From: Minisyncoccota bacterium
GTDB lineage: Bacteria > Patescibacteriota > Microgenomatia > Levybacterales > UBA12049
NCBI GenBank assembly: GCA_025449795.1
Contig: JANWIQ010000012.1
Location: forward strand, 1 to 10,024
Length of the DNA: 10,024 nucleotides
Direction of reading: 5' to 3'
In this document: positions 1 to 6,831 of the stretch, piece by piece
How the letters are laid out: every line of letters starts with the position of its first letter
Position numbering within the stretch: position 1 is the first letter of the stretch
Made by a program: the position numbers and the translations under genes
Notes under the pieces: generated by a model
Told to the model about the DNA's origin: nothing
Database searches by the model: none
What the model saw: only the letters and a program-made list of their open reading frames with translations

Positions 1-322
1 AGCGCGGAAGTATGAGGCAGCGCCCTGGCATATTGGTAACACAATAATGAATCATGCCAAAAATAATACTAATTTTCCAATTCATAAGAAGGCAAAGTGC
101 TGCAAGAAGAAATAATGAAAGAAAAATCATCCCTTGCAAAAAGGTTAGTCTTTTCCACGCAGTTTCCCACAAAGGCAATGACGAATGATGGGTGTATGTT
201 TTTTTATGATGCACAAAAGAATAATCGCCCATAACATGGTAGAAAAAATAAAAATGAAATAAATGCTCGAGAATGGAGAAACTGATGGTACCACAATGAG
301 AAATTCTATATGTAAGAAACAT
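1..322 (-). CDS. Hydrophobic protein N-terminus, cut by window edge
   Basis: A minus-strand frame stays open from an ATG at 322 (or a second ATG at 232) to the left edge, 107 codons without a stop; an in-frame stop lies at 350-352. The first ~30 residues are aromatic and His-rich. Residues ~31-55 are polar, with the stretch VHHKKTYTHHSSLPLWETAW. Two hydrophobic segments follow (~62-80 and ~83-95), with NWK between them. A polar or amphipathic stretch followed by a membrane hairpin occurs in many membrane glycosyltransferases, but I see no catalytic motif, so no function is assigned. It lies 83 bp downstream of the secreted-protein gene on the same strand. No Shine-Dalgarno or well-placed -10 box supports either ATG. 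It could be the start of a membrane enzyme, or a fortuitous frame in AT-rich DNA. Confidence 0.35.
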   Translation of the reverse strand, partial: MFLTYRISHCGTISFSILEHLFHFYFFYHVMGDYSFVHHKKTYTHHSSLPLWETAWKRLTFLQGMIFLSLFLLAALCLLMNWKISIIFGMIHYCVTNMPGRCLILPR

Positions 323-405
323 GCTATACCGGTTGCCTATTGTCTTCTCTCACTATCACTATCTGGAAAAGAAAACGTAAGAGAACTTATAGGGTTTATC
401 GTAGA

Positions 406-888
406 TTACTGTATGTTTATCGTAGGACTTGTAACGGTAACACTGTCGGGCTGGCTAAAACTATCTGGGAGATCGTATTCAGTCTGGCTATGAAAGCTCC
501 CAGCTTTTATATTGTACAGGTTTCCGTATATGTGATGCGTTGTATTTAAAGACCAGCATGTATAAAATTGTTGATCATTAAGAGTGCCCCCTGGTCCAGC
601 ACTATTCGATATAATCGAACGACATACGCCACCATTTACAAAAGATGGATATGAGTAGGGCGTAATATATGCATCAGCTACTATTTGACGAGGATTTGAA
701 TTGTTAACGTGTATACAGCTAGAAACTACTACTTTGCCTCCATTTGAAGGATACCATGTTTGAGAAGTGCAACCCCCACCAGCTACCGTGTATGCAAAAG
801 TTCCCTTAGTAAATACCAATCCTGCAAGACTCATGAGGAAAAATAAAAGAATAAATTTATTTCTGCTAAAAATGCTTTTGTTTGGCAT
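406..888 (-). CDS. Small secreted protein with four cysteines, unknown function
   Basis: This predicts 160 residues with a clear signal peptide: basic residues in the first 11 (K4, R9, K11), a hydrophobic core at ~12-26 and a likely signal-peptidase I site after GTFA (residue 32). The mature part, ~128 residues, is rich in Ser, Thr, Asn, Gly and Tyr and has exactly four Cys (40, 58, 89, 111), compatible with two disulfides outside the cell. No membrane anchor, sortase motif, lipobox or repeat is visible. The pattern resembles a small extracellular beta-rich domain, but I recognise no family. A near-consensus sigma-70 promoter lies just upstream, so the gene is probably well expressed and separately transcribed. 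The ATG at 888 is kept because the signal peptide follows at once. The gene is probably real; its function is unknown. Confidence 0.7.
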   Translation of the reverse strand: MPNKSIFSRNKFILLFFLMSLAGLVFTKGTFAYTVAGGGCTSQTWYPSNGGKVVVSSCIHVNNSNPRQIVADAYITPYSYPSFVNGGVCRSIISNSAGPGGTLNDQQFYTCWSLNTTHHIYGNLYNIKAGSFHSQTEYDLPDSFSQPDSVTVTSPTINIQ

Positions 889-906
889 ATTACAAAGCTT
901 TAGCTA

Positions 907-935
907 ATATTAGTGCTTACTATACCTTTTGTCAA
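907..935 (-). promoter_or_regulatory. Near-consensus sigma-70 promoter of the secreted-protein gene
   Basis: On the minus strand a perfect TTGACA (935-930), a 17-nt spacer and TAATAT (912-907) precede the ATG at 888. Transcription should start near 900, leaving a leader of about 11-12 nt without a Shine-Dalgarno sequence. It is the closest match to the sigma-70 consensus in the window. Confidence 0.75.
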
Positions 936-970
936 TATTATTATTAAGATAAAGTGAAGTAAATAACGCC

Positions 971-1004
971 AAAAAACTACTTATCCTAAATAGTCTCGTA
1001 GTTT
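971..1004 (-). terminator. Possible intrinsic terminator overlapping the rpoD stop
   Basis: On the minus strand AAACTAC (1004-998) pairs with GTAGTTT (980-974) across a 17-nt loop holding the last rpoD codons and the stop. The 3' arm runs into six T (976-971). The stem is only 7 bp and AT-rich, so termination would be weak, but the position is right for the end of dnaG-rpoD. Confidence 0.4.
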
Positions 1005-2063
1005 ATTTCCGCGACTTGGATGTCTTAGTTTTCTCAAAGCTTTTGCTTCTATCTGTCGGATACGCTCGCGGGTAACTGCAAACATTTTTCCCACTTCTTC
1101 AAGTGTTTTTGGACGTCCATCTTTTAGACCAAACCGCTCTTCCAGCACCCGTCGCTCGCGATCAGAAAGGGATTGGAGGACTTGGTCTACTTGTTCTTTG
1201 AGTAATTCCCTACTTGCCGCATCAAAAAGTGTTGGAGTCTGGGTATCGTGAATAAAATCCCCAAGTCTACTGTCTTCTTCATCGCCAACCGGTGATTCAA
1301 GACTTGCTGGTTCTTGGGAAATTTTGAGAATTTCGAGTGCTTTTTCTTCATCAATATCCAATACTTTTGCTACTTCCTCGGGAGTTGGCTCACGGCCCAA
1401 ATCCTGCATAAGTTTTCGGGAAGTGCGAAGAAAACGATTAATATTTTCCACCATGTGGACTGGAATACGGATGGTGCGTGCCTGGTCTGCAATAGCGCGG
1501 GTAATGGACTGCCGAATCCACCACGTCGCATAGGTACTAAATTTGTATCCCCGTCGCCAATCGTATTTTTCTACCGCGCGGATAAGGCCTTGATTCCCTT
1601 CTTGTATCAAATCCAACAGCGTTAATCCTCGTCCAACATATTTTTTGGCAATAGAGACGACAAGACGAAGGTTGGAGGTAATAAGTTTTTGTTTTGCGGC
1701 ATTTTCATTTTTTTCTACTCGTTTTGCCAATTCAATTTCCTGCTCAAACGTAAGAAGAGGAATTCTTCCAATTTCTTTTAGGTACATGCGGACAGGATCT
1801 GACACGGTGCCTTCTGTGAGGACCGTAAGTGCTTCAAGCTCTTTTTCCAATTCCTCAATGGGCTTGGTCTGGTCTTTTTCCTCATCCATGGTCTCAAAGA
1901 CGTCAATATTCATGGTCATGAGCTTGTCATACAGCTCATCTAACTCTTGGATGTGCTCTTCTGGTTTTTGAAAGATCCCGAGGATCTCTTCCTGGGTAAT
2001 ATACCCACGCTTTTTGGCAGAGGACGTGATATCGGAAAGCAGATTAACTTGAGTGGATTTCAT
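981..2063 (-). CDS. rpoD: RNA polymerase primary sigma factor RpoD/SigA
   Basis: This is the group 1 sigma-70 factor, which binds core RNA polymerase and recognises housekeeping promoters. It has 360 residues: a short region 1.1-like N-terminus (~5-60), an acidic linker, region 1.2 (~88-118, DPVRMYLKEIGRIPLL), region 2 (~125-195, with the -10-melting stretch YATWWIRQSITRAIADQ at 178-194), region 3 (~205-280) and region 4 (~290-352). The -35-reading helix-turn-helix is at 319-345 (TLEEVGKMFAVTRERIRQIE). It lacks the long non-conserved insert of proteobacterial RpoD, giving the compact SigA form. The intact region 1.2 and region 4 ending argue for the primary rather than an alternative sigma. 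It follows dnaG by 44 bp on the same strand, as in the macromolecular-synthesis operon, but has its own promoter in that gap. The ATG at 2063 is the only sensible start. Confidence 0.97.
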   Translation of the reverse strand: MKSTQVNLLSDITSSAKKRGYITQEEILGIFQKPEEHIQELDELYDKLMTMNIDVFETMDEEKDQTKPIEELEKELEALTVLTEGTVSDPVRMYLKEIGRIPLLTFEQEIELAKRVEKNENAAKQKLITSNLRLVVSIAKKYVGRGLTLLDLIQEGNQGLIRAVEKYDWRRGYKFSTYATWWIRQSITRAIADQARTIRIPVHMVENINRFLRTSRKLMQDLGREPTPEEVAKVLDIDEEKALEILKISQEPASLESPVGDEEDSRLGDFIHDTQTPTLFDAASRELLKEQVDQVLQSLSDRERRVLEERFGLKDGRPKTLEEVGKMFAVTRERIRQIEAKALRKLRHPSRGNKLRDYLG

Positions 2064-2069
2064 ATACGT

Positions 2070-2098
2070 ATTATATCAAATTACGGGTCTCATGGGAA
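2070..2098 (-). promoter_or_regulatory. rpoD promoter, extended -10, predicted leaderless
   Basis: Between dnaG and rpoD the minus strand reads TTCCCA (2098-2093), 17 nt, then TATAAT (2075-2070), preceded by TG at the extended -10 position. Six nucleotides separate TATAAT from the rpoD ATG, so the expected +1 is the A of the start codon. This would let rpoD be transcribed independently of dnaG. Confidence 0.65.
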
Positions 2099-2107
2099 GG
2101 TAGGTCA

Positions 2108-3865
2108 TCATTGTGAGAGTTGGGACAAAAGTGTAGTAAATTCCTCCTGGAGCCTTTGCATTTCTTCCGGTGTGCTCGTTTTCTCTTTTTGTTTTATTGC
2201 TTCACTTACCTTTTTTATCTTAGATCGAATTGTCATTGCACGTAAATCCTTGGCAACAGATGCTACTTCTTCCTCATATTTATCTGAAATCGCAGGAAGT
2301 GGAAGTAAAAAACACGAGTCAAAACTCCCAACCAACTCACTTGGCAAGATGGAGGCAAACCCTTTTGCAGAAAATGCATGTACACTACCAAGAAACGCCT
2401 GGAGGGCAACAAATACTTTTTGCACTGCCGGAGTAATCCAGATATATTCGCCTAACGTTTCTTTGATACTCTCTACAAGTGGCTGGGGATTTTCCGCCTG
2501 AAGAAGCAATGCAAGGAGATATTCTTCCAGGATTTCCTGGCGTGGACGCTGTTCTTTGGTAATAAGAGGCATTTTTTTGACTATTTCCTGCTTTTTTGTC
2601 CGGTCTATTTCTTTTAATAATGCCTCTTGGGTTGTCCCGAGCAAATCTCCTAATTTCGCAAGATAGTGTTCTTTGACGATTTCATTGCCTATTGCTGCAA
2701 AAAGCGGCAAAAGCTCTTGCCCTAATTTTCTTTTGCCTTCAATCTCTGTTGGAGTATAGATGCGAGACATGCTCTCCAACAGGTAGTCATATACCGGAAC
2801 ATCTTTTTTCATTGCTTTAATAAAAGCCACTTTATTCAGACTAATTGCCTCATCCGGGTCTTTGCCCTCCGTAAGCACTAAGACGCCAATACTGAAAGAC
2901 TTTTTCTCAAGGAGTGCGAGGCTTTTTTTCATGGCTTCCTGTCCTGGCTTATCCATATCAAAACAAAGCACTACTTTTTGGACAAATCGGGCAAGCAAAT
3001 TCACTTGGTCTTCAGTAACTGCAGTCCCTTTCACGGCAATGGCATTGGTAAATCCTTCTTGAAAAGAAGAAATGACATCAAATTCCCCTTCCATCAGATA
3101 TACTTTTCCTTCTTTTTTCATCGCATCTTTTGCAGTAGGAATACCAAAAAAAGTCATACCCTTGTGATAGATAAGGGTCTCACGGGTATTAATATATTTT
3201 GAGGTTTTTTCATTGTCTGTCATTACACGGCCGGAAAAACCAACAATATTATCCCTCTGGTCAAAAAGCGGAAACATAAGCCTATTTTGAAAAAAATCTA
3301 CAAGGAGATTGCCACGTCTTGTCGCAAGTCCTGCGTCAAAAAGATTATCTGCTGTATATCCTTTTTTCTTCATGAGATAGGTAACGAGTGCATTCCCTGC
3401 TGGCGCAAATCCCAATTGAAAAGTCTCCAACGTTGCTGGTTGGATGTGCCGCTTGTGGGTAACGTAGTCTAGTGCATCTTTTCCTAGTCTATGCTTGGTG
3501 AGCAGGTAATGATAAAATTCTTCTGCCAATCTATTGAGGGCGTAGAGTTTTTCTTTTTTGGAAGAAAGGCCAGTATCAAAATGCTGACTAATAAGGGTAA
3601 CGCCTGCCTTTGCTGCGAGTACACGCAATGCCTCAGGAAATTCCATTTTTTCATACTCCATGAGAAAGGTGTACGCATCTCCTCCTTTTCCACAGCCAAA
3701 ACAATGCCAAATTTGTCGCTCGGGTGATACCACAAGGGAAGGGGTTTTTTCTCCATGGAAGGGACAATTTGCTTTAAAATTTCTTCCCATTTTTTTAAGG
3801 GGAAGGTATTCTTGAATAAGACTCACTATGTCTATCTTGTTGCGGATTTCAGTTACTTGGTCCAT
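2108..3865 (-). CDS. dnaG: DNA primase DnaG
   Basis: DnaG synthesises the RNA primers for the leading and lagging strands at the replication fork. It has 585 residues, ordinary for the family. The N-terminal CHC2 zinc domain has C34, H37, C55 and C58 (CPFHGEKTPS and HCFGCGKGGD). The RNA-polymerase core (~115-240) includes RLMFPLFD and GFSGR (209-213). The TOPRIM domain (~253-340) has the metal-binding E259 in EGEFD and the DMD acidic pair D303/D305. Residues ~385-585 form the helical C-terminal part that in other bacteria contacts the replicative helicase; it is divergent and Lys/Glu-rich at its end. All catalytic residues are present. The ATG at 3865 gives the usual start just before the zinc domain. 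Stop is TGA. rpoD follows 44 bp downstream; rpsU, often the first gene of this operon, is not adjacent. Confidence 0.97.
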   Translation of the reverse strand: MDQVTEIRNKIDIVSLIQEYLPLKKMGRNFKANCPFHGEKTPSLVVSPERQIWHCFGCGKGGDAYTFLMEYEKMEFPEALRVLAAKAGVTLISQHFDTGLSSKKEKLYALNRLAEEFYHYLLTKHRLGKDALDYVTHKRHIQPATLETFQLGFAPAGNALVTYLMKKKGYTADNLFDAGLATRRGNLLVDFFQNRLMFPLFDQRDNIVGFSGRVMTDNEKTSKYINTRETLIYHKGMTFFGIPTAKDAMKKEGKVYLMEGEFDVISSFQEGFTNAIAVKGTAVTEDQVNLLARFVQKVVLCFDMDKPGQEAMKKSLALLEKKSFSIGVLVLTEGKDPDEAISLNKVAFIKAMKKDVPVYDYLLESMSRIYTPTEIEGKRKLGQELLPLFAAIGNEIVKEHYLAKLGDLLGTTQEALLKEIDRTKKQEIVKKMPLITKEQRPRQEILEEYLLALLLQAENPQPLVESIKETLGEYIWITPAVQKVFVALQAFLGSVHAFSAKGFASILPSELVGSFDSCFLLPLPAISDKYEEEVASVAKDLRAMTIRSKIKKVSEAIKQKEKTSTPEEMQRLQEEFTTLLSQLSQ

Positions 3866-3877
3866 ATCGTTGTGCCT

Positions 3878-3886
3878 ATTGTACCA
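3878..3886 (-). promoter_or_regulatory. Extended -10 element before dnaG
   Basis: The minus strand reads TGGTACAAT (3886-3878), a TGn-extended -10 box, 12 nt before the dnaG ATG. The leader would be about 5 nt. No good -35 hexamer sits 16-18 nt upstream, which extended -10 promoters tolerate. Confidence 0.5.
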
Positions 3887-3912
3887 TGGACAGGCAAGGA
3901 CCGCTCTTGGGG

Positions 3913-4014
3913 TTAATTTATACTCTGTCTTCTTTGACGTTCGCTACTGGTAAGATGCATTGCATCTTTCATGAGCTGTCCTGGTAGACATATTAGGACA
4001 CGTTCAGTTGCCAT
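3913..4014 (-). CDS. Possible 33-residue ribbon-helix-helix-like mini-ORF
   Basis: An ATG at 4014 opens 33 codons ending in TAA at 3913-3915. The product starts MATERVLICLPGQLMKDAM: a short beta-strand pattern (RVLICL), Pro-Gly, then an amphipathic helix and a basic stretch (SERQRRQSIN). This is how CopG/Arc-type ribbon-helix-helix repressors begin, but it stops about 10-15 residues before a second helix would be complete. It sits 47 bp upstream of dnaG on the same strand, with a possible -10 (TATAGT, 4047-4042) ahead of it. It could be a real small regulator or leader peptide, a decayed antitoxin or regulator remnant, or chance. It also contains the perfect palindrome at 3952-3968. The resemblance comes from pattern reading only. 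Confidence 0.3.
   Translation of the reverse strand: MATERVLICLPGQLMKDAMHLTSSERQRRQSIN
3952..3968. repeat. 17-bp perfect palindrome in the dnaG-comM gap
   Basis: AAGATGCA (3952-3959), one central T, then TGCATCTT (3961-3968): a perfect dyad 87 bp upstream of the dnaG start and ~145 bp upstream of comM. The size suits an operator for a dimeric repressor. It is also inside the possible mini-ORF, so coincidence is possible. Confidence 0.5.
3977..4000. repeat. Inverted repeat TGTCCT...AGGACA
   Basis: TGTCCT (3977-3982) and AGGACA (3995-4000) form a 6-bp inverted repeat with a 12-nt loop, nine bases from the perfect palindrome. It may be an operator half-site pair or a weak hairpin; nothing else supports a role. 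Confidence 0.3.
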
Positions 4015-4024
4015 ATTTTATTTT

Positions 4025-4053
4025 TTGCATAAACAGTTTTTACTATATACAAT
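4025..4053 (+). promoter_or_regulatory. Promoter TTGCAT-17-TACAAT toward comM, with a back-to-back minus-strand -10
   Basis: On the plus strand TTGCAT (4025-4030), a 17-nt spacer and TACAAT (4048-4053) point toward comM, giving a leader of ~54 nt. Both hexamers and the spacing match the candidate rplY promoter. Directly abutting it on the minus strand is TATAGT (4047-4042), pointing toward the mini-ORF and dnaG. The two -10 boxes share one melted region, as in bidirectional promoters. Confidence 0.5.
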
Positions 4054-4101
4054 ACAATAACCATTTGTAAATACGTACTGTAGGTCTTATCTTAAAAAGA
4101 G

Positions 4102-4107
4102 TACTAT
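4102..4107 (+). promoter_or_regulatory. -10 box giving a leaderless comM transcript
   Basis: TACTAT ends six nucleotides before the comM ATG at 4114, so the expected +1 coincides with the start codon. No convincing -35 is seen (4079-4084 reads TGTAGG). It may be a second promoter in addition to the one at 4025-4053. Confidence 0.4.
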
Positions 4108-4113
4108 TACTCT

Positions 4114-5643
4114 ATGCTTGCCAAAGTCTGGTCCGCAGCAATTGTGGGACTAGATGCTGTCCCAATTGAAGTAGAAGTAGATATCGCCTCTCAAGGACTT
4201 CCCTCTTTTAGCATTGTTGGCCTTCCGGATAAAGCAGTGGAAGAAGCAAAAGAACGGGTGCGAAGTGCGCTGAAAAATTCAGGCGCAGATTTTCCTGCAA
4301 AAAGAATTACAGTAAATTTGGCGCCTGCAGATTTACCAAAAGAAGGACCAAGCTACGACCTGCCTATTGCAGTTGGCATGCTGATTGCAAGCGGGCAATT
4401 ACAAGTAGATACTACCAAATCTCTTTTTATGGGAGAGCTTGCACTGGATGGGAGAGTACGCCACACCAATGGCGTCTTACCTATTGCCATGTTAGCAAGG
4501 GAGCGCCATATAGACAATTTCTTCGTGCCAAAAGCAAATGAAAAAGAAGCCTCCTATATCGCAGGTATCCATATTTTTCCTGTGGATAACTTGAAGAAAT
4601 TGTACGTACATTTATCCGGACAAACGCTTATTGCGCAACAACCATATACCTCTCTGGAGGATATGCAACAACTGCAAGACTTTCCCTATGATATGCAGGA
4701 TATTAGAGGGCAAGAAAAGGCAAAACGTGCGTTAGAAATTGCCGCGGCAGGAAGTCACAACCTACTCTTTAAAGGTCCTCCGGGTGCAGGAAAAACAATG
4801 CTTGCGAGAACTACCCCATCTATTTTGCCTTTTCCCACATTTTCTGAGATGTTGGAAATTACGAAGATATATAGCATTTCTGGCCTCCTGGACGGAGAAG
4901 GTGTTGTACACCAGCGGCCGTTTCGGGCTCCCCACCATACCACTTCTCATGTTGGCCTCATTGGCGGAGGGCAAATACCCCGTCCTGGAGAAGTATCTCT
5001 CTCCCACCGGGGAATATTATTTCTGGATGAATTTCCAGAGTTTCAAAGACCTACGATGGAAGCACTCAGACAACCATTGGAAGATGGGTTTGTCGCGATA
5101 TCACGGGCTAATGGAAGGGTTACGTTTCCCGCGCGTTTCATGCTTATTGCTGCACAAAATCCTTGCCCATGTGGATATCTTGGGGATAATTCCCATGAAT
5201 GCTCGTGTGCGCCTAGCCAAATAATTCGCTATCAAAAAAAGGTTTCAGGCCCGCTCTTAGACCGAATCGATATCCATGTGGATATCCCGGCAGTCAAGAC
5301 AGAGAAGCTCACAAGTCGCGATACAGAAAATAATGAAACCTCTGCAATTATTCGCGCTCGCGTCCAAAAAGCACGCGATATGCAGACAGTGAGATTTCAA
5401 GGAACAACACTTTCTAGTAATAGCGATATGGGAAGTAAGGATATCAAACTTTTTTGCCCATTGTCTGATGAGTGTATTAATTTACTCAGAATGGCGGTAG
5501 ATAAATTACATTTATCTGCACGAAGTTATTACCGGACGATTAAAGTAGCCCGGACAATTGCAGACTTGGAAGGTGCAAAGGATATTACCAAAGAACATCT
5601 CGCAGAAGCACTGCAATATAGACCACGGCAAGAAGGACTATAA
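4114..5643 (+). CDS. comM: YifB/ComM family Mg-chelatase-like AAA+ ATPase
   Basis: This is a 509-residue member of the YifB/ComM family. ComM in naturally competent bacteria is a hexameric helicase that drives branch migration during integration of transformed DNA; in others the role is less clear. An N-terminal ChlI/Lon-S16-like fold occupies ~1-165 (ASQGLPSFSIVGLPDKAVEE). The AAA+ module follows: Walker A GPPGAGKT (221-228), Walker B ILFLDE (301-306), sensor-1 region AAQNP (346-350) and arginine-finger region SGPLLDRID (378-386). Between the last two is a Cys-rich CPCG...CSC loop (C351, C353, C363, C365), typical of the family. The Mg-chelatase C-terminal helical domain (~405-505) ends the protein. 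It appears full length and intact. It is divergent from dnaG and convergent with ruvB, an unrelated AAA+ branch-migration motor. The ATG is followed by MLAKVWSAAIVGLDA, the normal family start. Confidence 0.95.
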   Translation: MLAKVWSAAIVGLDAVPIEVEVDIASQGLPSFSIVGLPDKAVEEAKERVRSALKNSGADFPAKRITVNLAPADLPKEGPSYDLPIAVGMLIASGQLQVDTTKSLFMGELALDGRVRHTNGVLPIAMLARERHIDNFFVPKANEKEASYIAGIHIFPVDNLKKLYVHLSGQTLIAQQPYTSLEDMQQLQDFPYDMQDIRGQEKAKRALEIAAAGSHNLLFKGPPGAGKTMLARTTPSILPFPTFSEMLEITKIYSISGLLDGEGVVHQRPFRAPHHTTSHVGLIGGGQIPRPGEVSLSHRGILFLDEFPEFQRPTMEALRQPLEDGFVAISRANGRVTFPARFMLIAAQNPCPCGYLGDNSHECSCAPSQIIRYQKKVSGPLLDRIDIHVDIPAVKTEKLTSRDTENNETSAIIRARVQKARDMQTVRFQGTTLSSNSDMGSKDIKLFCPLSDECINLLRMAVDKLHLSARSYYRTIKVARTIADLEGAKDITKEHLAEALQYRPRQEGL

Positions 5644-5645
5644 GC

Positions 5646-5692
5646 TAATTTTCAATTTACAATTTTTAATTTTCAATCAATTTTCAAAATCT
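5646..5692. repeat. Degenerate word-repeat tract after comM
   Basis: The sequence is built from drifting copies of an AATTTTCAAT-like word; exact copies lie at 5647-5656 and 5668-5677, with variants before, between and after. It is noncoding and lies just after the comM stop. Confidence 0.6.
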
Positions 5693-5772
5693 AAGTTATG
5701 TCATTTCTTCGCCAACTTGCAGCTTTATTCATGAAGCAAAAGAACACAGAAAATAACAGAAGTGACTACTAG

Positions 5773-5793
5773 ATCCTGAAATAAATTCAGGAT
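5773..5793. repeat. Perfect hairpin ATCCTGAA / TTCAGGAT between convergent genes
   Basis: ATCCTGAA (5773-5780), loop ATAAA, then TTCAGGAT (5786-5793), followed by GACAGGG. It sits 7 bp past the end of ruvB in the convergent comM-ruvB gap. It could act as a bidirectional terminator or 3'-end stabiliser, although no T-tract follows. The wording TCCTGAA...TTCAGGATGACA resembles a hairpin repeat seen scattered in many bacterial genomes, so a dispersed element is likely. Confidence 0.65.
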
Positions 5794-5800
5794 GACAGGG

Positions 5801-6823
5801 CTACAATAAGCTCTGCTGGAGACTGGCAGGTACTTGTATACCAAAGTGCTCAAAGGCCAATTTGGTAGCCATGCGGCCACGGGGGGTCTTTTTGATAAAG
5901 CCAATTTGTAAAAGATACGGCTCTATGACCTCTTCTATACTTGGCGCATCTTCTGCAATGGTTGAGGCAATGGTCTCCAGCCCTACCGGGCCACCGTTAT
6001 GTTTATCGATAATCGCCCGTAAAAAGCGTACGTCGCTGCTATCCAGTCCCATACTATCTACTTGGAGAAGATTGAGCGCTTCCTCAGTCACTGGCCCGGT
6101 AATTTTTCCTTGTGCTTTTACCTGGGCAAAGTCCCGAGTCCTTTTGAGAAGCTTGAGCGCAATTCTCGGCGTTCCTCGTGAGCGCTTTGCTAATTCCTGG
6201 ATACTTTTTTCATCTATCACCACATTCAACTTTTTTGCTGCATTTTTTATAATATGCTCCAATTCTTGAGGATGATAAAAATTAAGTCGATGTACCACGC
6301 CAAATCTATCCCTGAGAGGACCCGAAAGCATACCAACCCGTGTTGTCGCGCCAATAATAGTAAAGGGCGGTAGGTCCAGGCGAAGCGTACGCGCTGCAGG
6401 ACCTTTACCTATCACAATATCTAGCGCATAATCCTCCATCGCAGGATAGAGCGTCTCTTCCACGATTTTATTCATTCGATGAATTTCGTCAATAAAGAGA
6501 ATGTCTCCTTTTTCCAAGTTGGTGAGAATAGAGGCCAAGTCTCCTGCCCGCTCTATCGCAGGACCTGAGGTCACCCGAATATTTGCTCCCATTTCTTTGG
6601 CAATAAGATGGGAAAGCGTTGTCTTCCCCAGACCAGGAGGACCATACAAAAGGACATGTTCGATTGCTTCATTTCTTTTTTTGGCAGCATCAATGGAAAT
6701 ACGAAGTGACTCTTTTACATTTTCCTGACCATGGAATTCTTCCCAACCAGATGCGCGGAGCGTTGTTAAAACAACATCATCTTCGGGTTCACTTTCTAAA
6801 AATTCTTGCTTATCATCTTTCAT
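5801..6823 (-). CDS. ruvB: Holliday junction branch migration ATPase RuvB
   Basis: RuvB hexamers pump DNA through the RuvA-bound Holliday junction using ATP. The protein has 340 residues, normal for the family. The large AAA+ domain has Walker A GPPGLGKT (61-68), Walker B ILFIDE (108-113), sensor-1 GATTR (158-162) and arginine finger within SGPLRDRFG (167-175). The small helical lid (~185-255) includes SRGTPRIALKLLKR, and the C-terminal winged helix (~258-335) contains GGPVGLETIA and the DNA-binding wing TPRGRMAT (313-320). All catalytic positions are present. It is the last gene of the ruvC-to-ruvB block, 93 bp after ruvA. That gap holds a large palindromic repeat ending at the ruvB start codon. 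No Shine-Dalgarno and no well-placed -10 precede the ATG, so co-transcription with ruvA is likely. Confidence 0.97.
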   Translation of the reverse strand: MKDDKQEFLESEPEDDVVLTTLRASGWEEFHGQENVKESLRISIDAAKKRNEAIEHVLLYGPPGLGKTTLSHLIAKEMGANIRVTSGPAIERAGDLASILTNLEKGDILFIDEIHRMNKIVEETLYPAMEDYALDIVIGKGPAARTLRLDLPPFTIIGATTRVGMLSGPLRDRFGVVHRLNFYHPQELEHIIKNAAKKLNVVIDEKSIQELAKRSRGTPRIALKLLKRTRDFAQVKAQGKITGPVTEEALNLLQVDSMGLDSSDVRFLRAIIDKHNGGPVGLETIASTIAEDAPSIEEVIEPYLLQIGFIKKTPRGRMATKLAFEHFGIQVPASLQQSLL

Positions 6824-6831
6824 ATTGTTAA

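Noticed and set aside
263..549. Two plus-strand frames of about 70 codons near the left edge
   Set aside because: They oppose the secreted-protein gene and the edge frame and show no start signals or domain pattern.
1314..1971. Open frames on the plus strand opposite rpoD
   Set aside because: They overlap a fully conserved sigma factor and their products are Ser/Arg-rich antisense translations with no domain pattern.
3484..3756. 90-codon minus-strand frame inside dnaG
   Set aside because: It is an out-of-frame reading of the conserved zinc and polymerase domains, which are intact in the dnaG frame.
4739..5224. 161-codon plus-strand frame inside comM
   Set aside because: It overlaps the Walker A/B region of comM in another frame; comM itself is uninterrupted.
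5698..5772. 24-codon plus-strand ORF (starts MSFLRQLAALF) after comM
   Set aside because: No start signal, no recognisable pattern, and too short to distinguish from chance.
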